From Acanthosepion esculentum (lineage: Eukaryota; Mollusca; Cephalopoda; Sepiida; Sepiidae), in the NCBI GenBank assembly GCA_964036315.1, contig OZ038509.1, positions 32,649,603 to 32,713,602 on the forward strand: a DNA stretch of 64,000 nucleotides, given 5' to 3'. The number at the start of each line of letters is the position of its first letter. The first letter of the stretch is position 1. The position numbers and the translations under genes are program-made. The notes below the pieces were generated by a model, which worked only from the letters and a program-made list of their open reading frames with translations, had not been told where the DNA came from and did no database searches. Below are positions 58,976-64,000 of this stretch, one piece after another.

Positions 58976-61816
58976 TTTTGGTGTATATGTTTTCGCTTAT
59001 CCATCTTAAAAAGAAGACCATGTTGTACCAGACATCGCTTTGATACACCCAGGCTCCCAGGGAGGGTATCAGCAGCAGAGAGTATACTATTAGTCTATCA
59101 AATGGAATTCTTGTGAAGATTTTGTTTTAATAATAGAGAGGAACATCGTAGCCCGGTAGTTAGAACACTTGGATTTGTTTTTATCGAACCGTATGACATC
59201 TTGGAAGTCTTGTCGTATTTCGCTTTTTTGCTGGCAGCTGACGGGGAGTTTGTGAAACATTGACCACAGAACAGAGCTTCTGTGCTTCCATATCTGTAAA
59301 AGGGGAGCGTTGTAAAAATATCTACACCATCGCATACCTGCGCTGATGAACCTGGAAACATAGGACATATACTTCTTCCAGAAATCGGTACAGGTTCTTG
59401 TAGTCTCCAACATCAGGCCTAGCTTGTGTTTTCTGTCGAGGTTTTTCGTTTGTATTATGACTTCGAGAAACATGCCTGTTAGTCGTTGTAAGCCACCTGG
59501 AGTGAAGGAAAGATAAGTTTTTCGTTAGGTCTCTCTCCATGTGAAGCGTGAAGCACTATCCCTTATGGTGTGGGCGAGGATATTGTTATCCACCACGTTC
59601 GCACCAAGCGACCACTCGTTCCTTGAATGCCTGAATCCAGGACTTGAACTGGAACTGCTGGCAAATTTCACTCGATGGCTTTACTTAGCGCCGTCTATGC
59701 AGATTTTTATTTATTTATATGTTTTTTTAGGTTTCAATGAACAAAAATCCCTGCCGCGTCCTGATATTTACGAGAAATGCAACTTTTATGTGACCGGAAA
59801 CGTTCTTTAGCTTTAAAGATAGTGTGGAACGATGCCAGAAAGTTCACTAACTTGCAGGTTTTCTACTCGAGTTTTTTTCCTGTTAGGCAGAAAGTTAAGC
59901 CTGCTAAGGAGATTTCCTGTCCCTTTGACAGGAAGTGGTGTGCGTCGCTGGTCCTGGCGACCAGGGCTAGTGCGTACTACTCCCGAAAACCCCGACAGGA
60001 GGGAAGCCGGACTGGGGTTCCCGATCAGAGCTTTGTGACTCTCACTATCTTATAAATATTTACTTTTTCTACCTATACTTATATACGTTACAAATTAAAC
60101 TAGGCACAACTGTCTATTAAAGGATGAAAAGTTTCCGCGAATTTTGACGTCATTCTGTTTTCTTTTTGTCCAAAGCCGTGAATTTGCTTTTCTAAAAAAA
60201 AAAAAAAAAAACCTGTATAAAATTTCGTATATTTTATCCAGAATGTTGAATGCGTCAAAATTATTCAACTTTTTAACAAGAAAAATCTCAAGTTGATGTT
60301 AAAAATTTCCACAAGATGTTGATTTATTTAAGATGGAATGATCAAGTTATGAGATTTCTATTTCGATAACCCTAGTTAAATTGTTCACCTGTATTGCATA
60401 TGATCTATTATTGTACATAATTAGTAATTAATTTGTTTTTATATTAATACTACCTTATGAAAATTGAGATGTAGTAGAGTAGGAGGCGGCATCATAGATT
60501 CTGGGCGGGGGTGGGATACGAGACCCTTAAACCGGCCCTGCTGGCAATTGCAGTCGTAAGACATCACTCAAGGATTATCGTAAAGATCACAAGTAAAATA
60601 ATTTGGCTGAAAACTAATGAATTTTGTCAATAATTAGAGAAATATCAAAAAGCGTTCACGTGTTTGGAATTAAATAAAAATACTGAGTTAGTTTCTTATC
60701 ATTCAGTCACTATGAAAACTATTATATTTGAAAATTGACAACTCCTATAGCAAAGAAATGTAACTATATTTTGAAATGGCGCCTTGAACATTACGATGAA
60801 ATTCGCTGACTCTTTTGTACGACTTTAGCAAAATAGAAATTATTTGATCTCCTTTGGTCAAATAGATTAGGAGTTAACTTGCTAAAAATATAGGAAAACT
60901 TACTTTCAGATTTTATATGGAGAGATATATTAATATTGTCATAGGTAATCCTAGACAAGAATATAATATATAATGTACAAAATAAAGTTAAAATATATCG
61001 TCTCATTTTAAACAATATGCACCTATTAATGCACTTACATAATTGATAGAGTTTATTACACATTCCATGTATAAAAATATGTATTTTTTTATTACTGTTT
61101 GTATATATTGACGTATAAGCAATGAAAGAGAGAGGCTGAAGGGATAAAACATACGTGTCTATGTCTCCCTCGAGACGCCAGGATGCATCAGTAATGGCGG
61201 GAAATGATTATCATTCAGCATCTTAGATCAGATAGACAAATCCTATTTCTCTGCCATTTAATCCGTTCTTCGTTATCCATGTCTCAGTCCATTTCTCTCT
61301 TTTACTCAATCAGCTTATCGGTTGAGTAGTCAATATCTCTCACCCCCGCACTAACTCTAACTTTTACGTTTGGCTCTATGGTTAGGACTATTGCCTTGAG
61401 TCCAGAAATGTTTGTCTTGATAATTTTATCTGACAATAAAAATGTCCTCGTTTATGTTTTTTTAAGCGTCAAATCAATGAACAGGAATTTATGATGTTTT
61501 TATTCCGCATTTTAAGAAAAAATAAAACAAAAAAACATCCTCACAAACATTTCAGTCATAAATCATGAATATAATAATGGTAAGATATTTTTATGGTACA
61601 TCAATTGCTACTCAAAGTTTGTACAGAAAGCATGCTGCCATTTCTAGGGCAATTAACTTAGCCCACTTCAATGTACATCATTTGTGACTTCACTCACTTA
61701 TCTCAGTATACTTGTCATTTTTTCAAATAGTTTGCTAAGATGTCTTTTTAGTTCGTCATCAACTGACTCTCCAGAGTCTCCTTAATCTTGCTCAAAGTGT
61801 TTCAGAATTTGTTTTT
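58976..61816. other. unassigned DNA, partly GC-richer
   Basis: 59040-60060 is less AT-rich than its surroundings and has overlapping frames on both strands. One plus-strand frame (59777-60055) contains KVKPAKEISCPFDRKWCASL and another minus-strand frame (59361-59098) contains YGSTEALFCGQCFTNSPSAA. Neither is recognised. 60060-61816 is AT-rich without a recognisable feature. A host exon in this part cannot be excluded. Confidence 0.35.
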
Positions 61817-61818
61817 TA

Positions 61819-63117
61819 CAAGGTAACCAAAAAAGTTCTGCCCGTTTTGAAAGGAAAAAAGGAAAACGCTTCACAGTATGTGTAACTTATATTTAGTCTT
61901 CGAAGTAATCGCCATCGGCATCTAGCACCTTCTGCCAACGTGTCTCCAACTGTTCAATGTCCTTGCGGTAGAACTCGGGGTGGGGGTGGGGTGGGGGGGT
62001 TAACGCAAAGAAGTCCGTGAGGGTTTTGCGCAAGTCTGCTTCATTGGTGAAGTATTTCCCACGAAGATGATTACCCAGGGAGTGGAAGAGGTGGTAATCG
62101 GATAGCGCAAGGTCAGGTGAATAAGTTTTATGGCACAAAGTCTCCCACCCAAGTGGCTGTATGGTATCCCTGACCACTCGCGCGACATGCGGCCTGGCGT
62201 TGTCGTGGAGGAAAAGCACACCTTTGCGATTCACCAGTGCTGGCTCCTTCTGGCGCAATGCCTGTTGCACACGTTTCAATTGCTGCGAGTATAGGTCTCC
62301 AGTGACCTTTCGGCCCGTTGGTAGCAGTTCATAATTAACCACTTGACGACCTGTCCACCAGACACAAAGCATAATCTTGCGTGGGTGCATAGGCGGTCTT
62401 GCGGTGTGAGGGACAGCATCCTGAGGAGACAACCAATGTCTGGAATGCTTGGGAGTTTCGTACAGAACCCACTTTTCATCACTGGTAAGCACACGATTGA
62501 ATAAAGATGCGGTACGGTGGTGAGAAAGCAGCGATACGCAGGCTGCCACTCGTTGTCCCTTGTGGACCTCCAACAGCGTTTGCGGAACCCACTTACTCAG
62601 TTTGTACGTCTTACCTAGGCGGTGCAGGTGAAGTCTAACGGTTTCATCGGAAACCTTGAACTGTCTTGCAGGTTCACCACACGTTAGACTACTGTCCTCT
62701 TAAATGGCCGCCTTCAGGACTCCGTCATTCAAGACCTGTGGTCGTCCACTCCGAGGCTCATCATGGAGAGACAAATCTCCCGACTTGAATTTTTGAAACC
62801 AACACCTTGCAGTACGTTCATCCACAGCACTATCCCCAAACGCTTGACATATGCGGCGACTTGATGCAGCTGCTAAGCCCACTTTGAAGTCGTAAAGCAA
62901 ACAGCCCCGAACGAGATCTATAGACACTTCCATCCTTCTCACAGCTGTCCGGCTTATAACTGATGGTCGGGCACGTTGCGCGTGTTTTTTATAACGTCTG
63001 ATGTTCCTACTTCCGGCTGTCCGAATTTGAAAATAATTGCTACACGCATTTCGTATATATTTCAACTTCATTCAATGACTAATCAAAAAAACGGACAGAA
63101 CTTTTTTGGTTACCTTG
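61819..63117 (-). mobile_element. mariner transposon, 1.3 kb, nearly intact
   Basis: The terminal inverted repeats of about 30 bp (CAAGGTAACCAAAAAAGTTC...) differ at one inner base. TA dinucleotides stand at both outer edges (61817-61818, 63118-63119). Size, ends and gene fit a complete mariner. Confidence 0.9.
61893..62933 (-). pseudogene. mariner transposase (DD34D) with one in-frame stop
   Basis: The start at 62933 ([20 protein letters not shown]) gives 346 codons, against 345 in Mos1. HTH residues include [20 protein letters not shown] and DEPRSGRP. The linker motif is KWVPQTL (family WVPHEL). The catalytic aspartates are in LTSDEKWVLYE, FLHDNARPHVA and YSPDLALSDYHLF, with 34 residues between the last two. 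The proline usual in LAPSDYHLF is leucine. The C-terminus FYRKDIEQLETRWQKV is typical. The only stop is TAA at 62700-62702, after LKAAI, where the family has a charged residue. A G-rich run encodes TPPPHPHPEF near the end. Sequence features resemble the cecropia/Hsmar1 group. Confidence 0.9.
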
Positions 63118-63119
63118 TA

Positions 63120-64000
63120 GTTTTAGAAAAAAGCCAAAAAACTCATCTGGACTGGGTGTGGGTGTGATGACTTGGGTTTTGTGTTGTTTTGTTAAAATGT
63201 TTTCACAAGAATCTACTTACTTGCTCGTTGTAAGATCGGGGGAGGGCAAGCACACACTATACATGCTCGTTCAGTGTGACTTCACTGCTGATTGATTCTG
63301 TTTTTTTCACGCATGTGCATTAAGTCTACGTCTAATTGTTTGGCAAGTTGTATTAAGGTTGTGTAACCGGTTCTCGAGATGTTCAAAATGCCTGGATACA
63401 TTCCGGACAAACATCATATACATGTAATTATCAATTAATCAAAACAGGAATATACAGAAAAGTATACCTCGTGAACTGAACGGGTTTCACTGAATGATCG
63501 CGTCTCCATATTTGATATATGTAATATGTTCCATAATGAGGAAAGAGAAATCACATTCATTCTTTCGGAAAAAATACTGGAGGATTTTTTTTCTTTGTGT
63601 CAAAGGTACGAAGAGGCATTGCACAGAAATGATAGATTTTTACTTACATTAATGTAAATCTAGAATTGATGCGAGTAAGTAAATCGTGAGAAATTACAAT
63701 CCGGATAAATAATATAGAAGGTCCTTATATGAAAGTGCCGATAAATATGTAGTGTGCAGTTCAGATTTAGATAGTCAATAGCTAAAGACGACAGAACGTG
63801 GCTGATGATGACTTTTTTTCATTCATTTTACTTGAAAAGTTTTCAATTGCACAAATTGCATTTGTTTTATGAGTTTTGTATTGCTGGATCATTTTGGAGG
63901 TGAAAAACAAAACAAAACAAAAACAAACAAAAAAAACGACAGTCGGATAAAGGAATGATCAAAACATAAACATTTAAAAGGTTAATTGCCAAAGAAAAAA
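63120..64000. other. unassigned AT-rich DNA
   Basis: No gene or repeat family was recognised. Confidence 0.35.

Noticed and set aside
59336..59366. CUGAUGA followed by GGAAAC near 59345 as a hammerhead
   Set aside because: No stem II can form between the core and GAAA, and no stem I.

Overview
The window looks like intergenic DNA of a mollusc, probably a cephalopod. It is AT-rich eukaryotic sequence with no operons, no bacterial signals and no long host reading frame. It is packed with (TA)n, (TG)n and TATG-type microsatellites, Tc1/mariner elements, Penelope-like retroelements (PLEs), LINE 3' ends and tRNA-derived short repeats. The motif AAGGGAGATAA / TTATCTCCCTT, common in mollusc genomes, recurs. 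I found no protein gene of the host that I can defend. Every recognisable coding stretch belongs to a transposon and nearly all are broken.

Layout. 0-9 kb: tRNA/hammerhead SINE-like repeat, two PLE types (1.5-2.4 and 5.9-7.8 kb), a LINE tail and a deleted Tc1/mariner element (7.9-8.6 kb). 9-15 kb: LINE tails, a composite tRNA-like repeat, an 80-bp MADE1-like mariner MITE, a 36-bp x 19 minisatellite and a 29-bp x 8 array. 15.5-17 kb: a Tc1-like element with matching ends. 17-18.7 kb: head-to-head PLE pieces bounded by (TA)n. 21.4-23.3 kb: a complex locus with three hammerhead-like motifs, duplicated units and a 44-bp inverted repeat. 25-29 kb: a composite repeat with a hammerhead-like end, and LINE fragments. 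29.8-32.15 kb: a Helitron reduced to its two coding extremities. 33-43 kb: LINE/RTE fragments, a second hammerhead SINE-like copy, a DD41D transposase pseudogene, and a tRNA-Ser-like gene between 53-bp direct repeats. 45-49 kb: two more deleted Tc1/mariner copies. 49.5-52.9 kb: a 129-bp x 14 satellite whose unit begins with the terminal repeat of the adjoining Tc1-like element. 53.9-55.5 kb: a 94-bp satellite with a three-unit higher-order period, interrupted by a short Tc1-type element. 58-59 kb: more PLE. 61.8-63.1 kb: an almost intact 1.3-kb mariner with one in-frame stop.

The most interesting signal is a group of type I hammerhead-ribozyme-like motifs in at least four repeat families. In three of them a tRNA-like (RNA polymerase III type) module lies just upstream on the same strand. 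Two of the best matches are 295 nt apart in tandem, the arrangement from which retrozyme-type small circular RNAs are released. All functional statements are inferences from sequence reading; no alignment, folding or database search was run.
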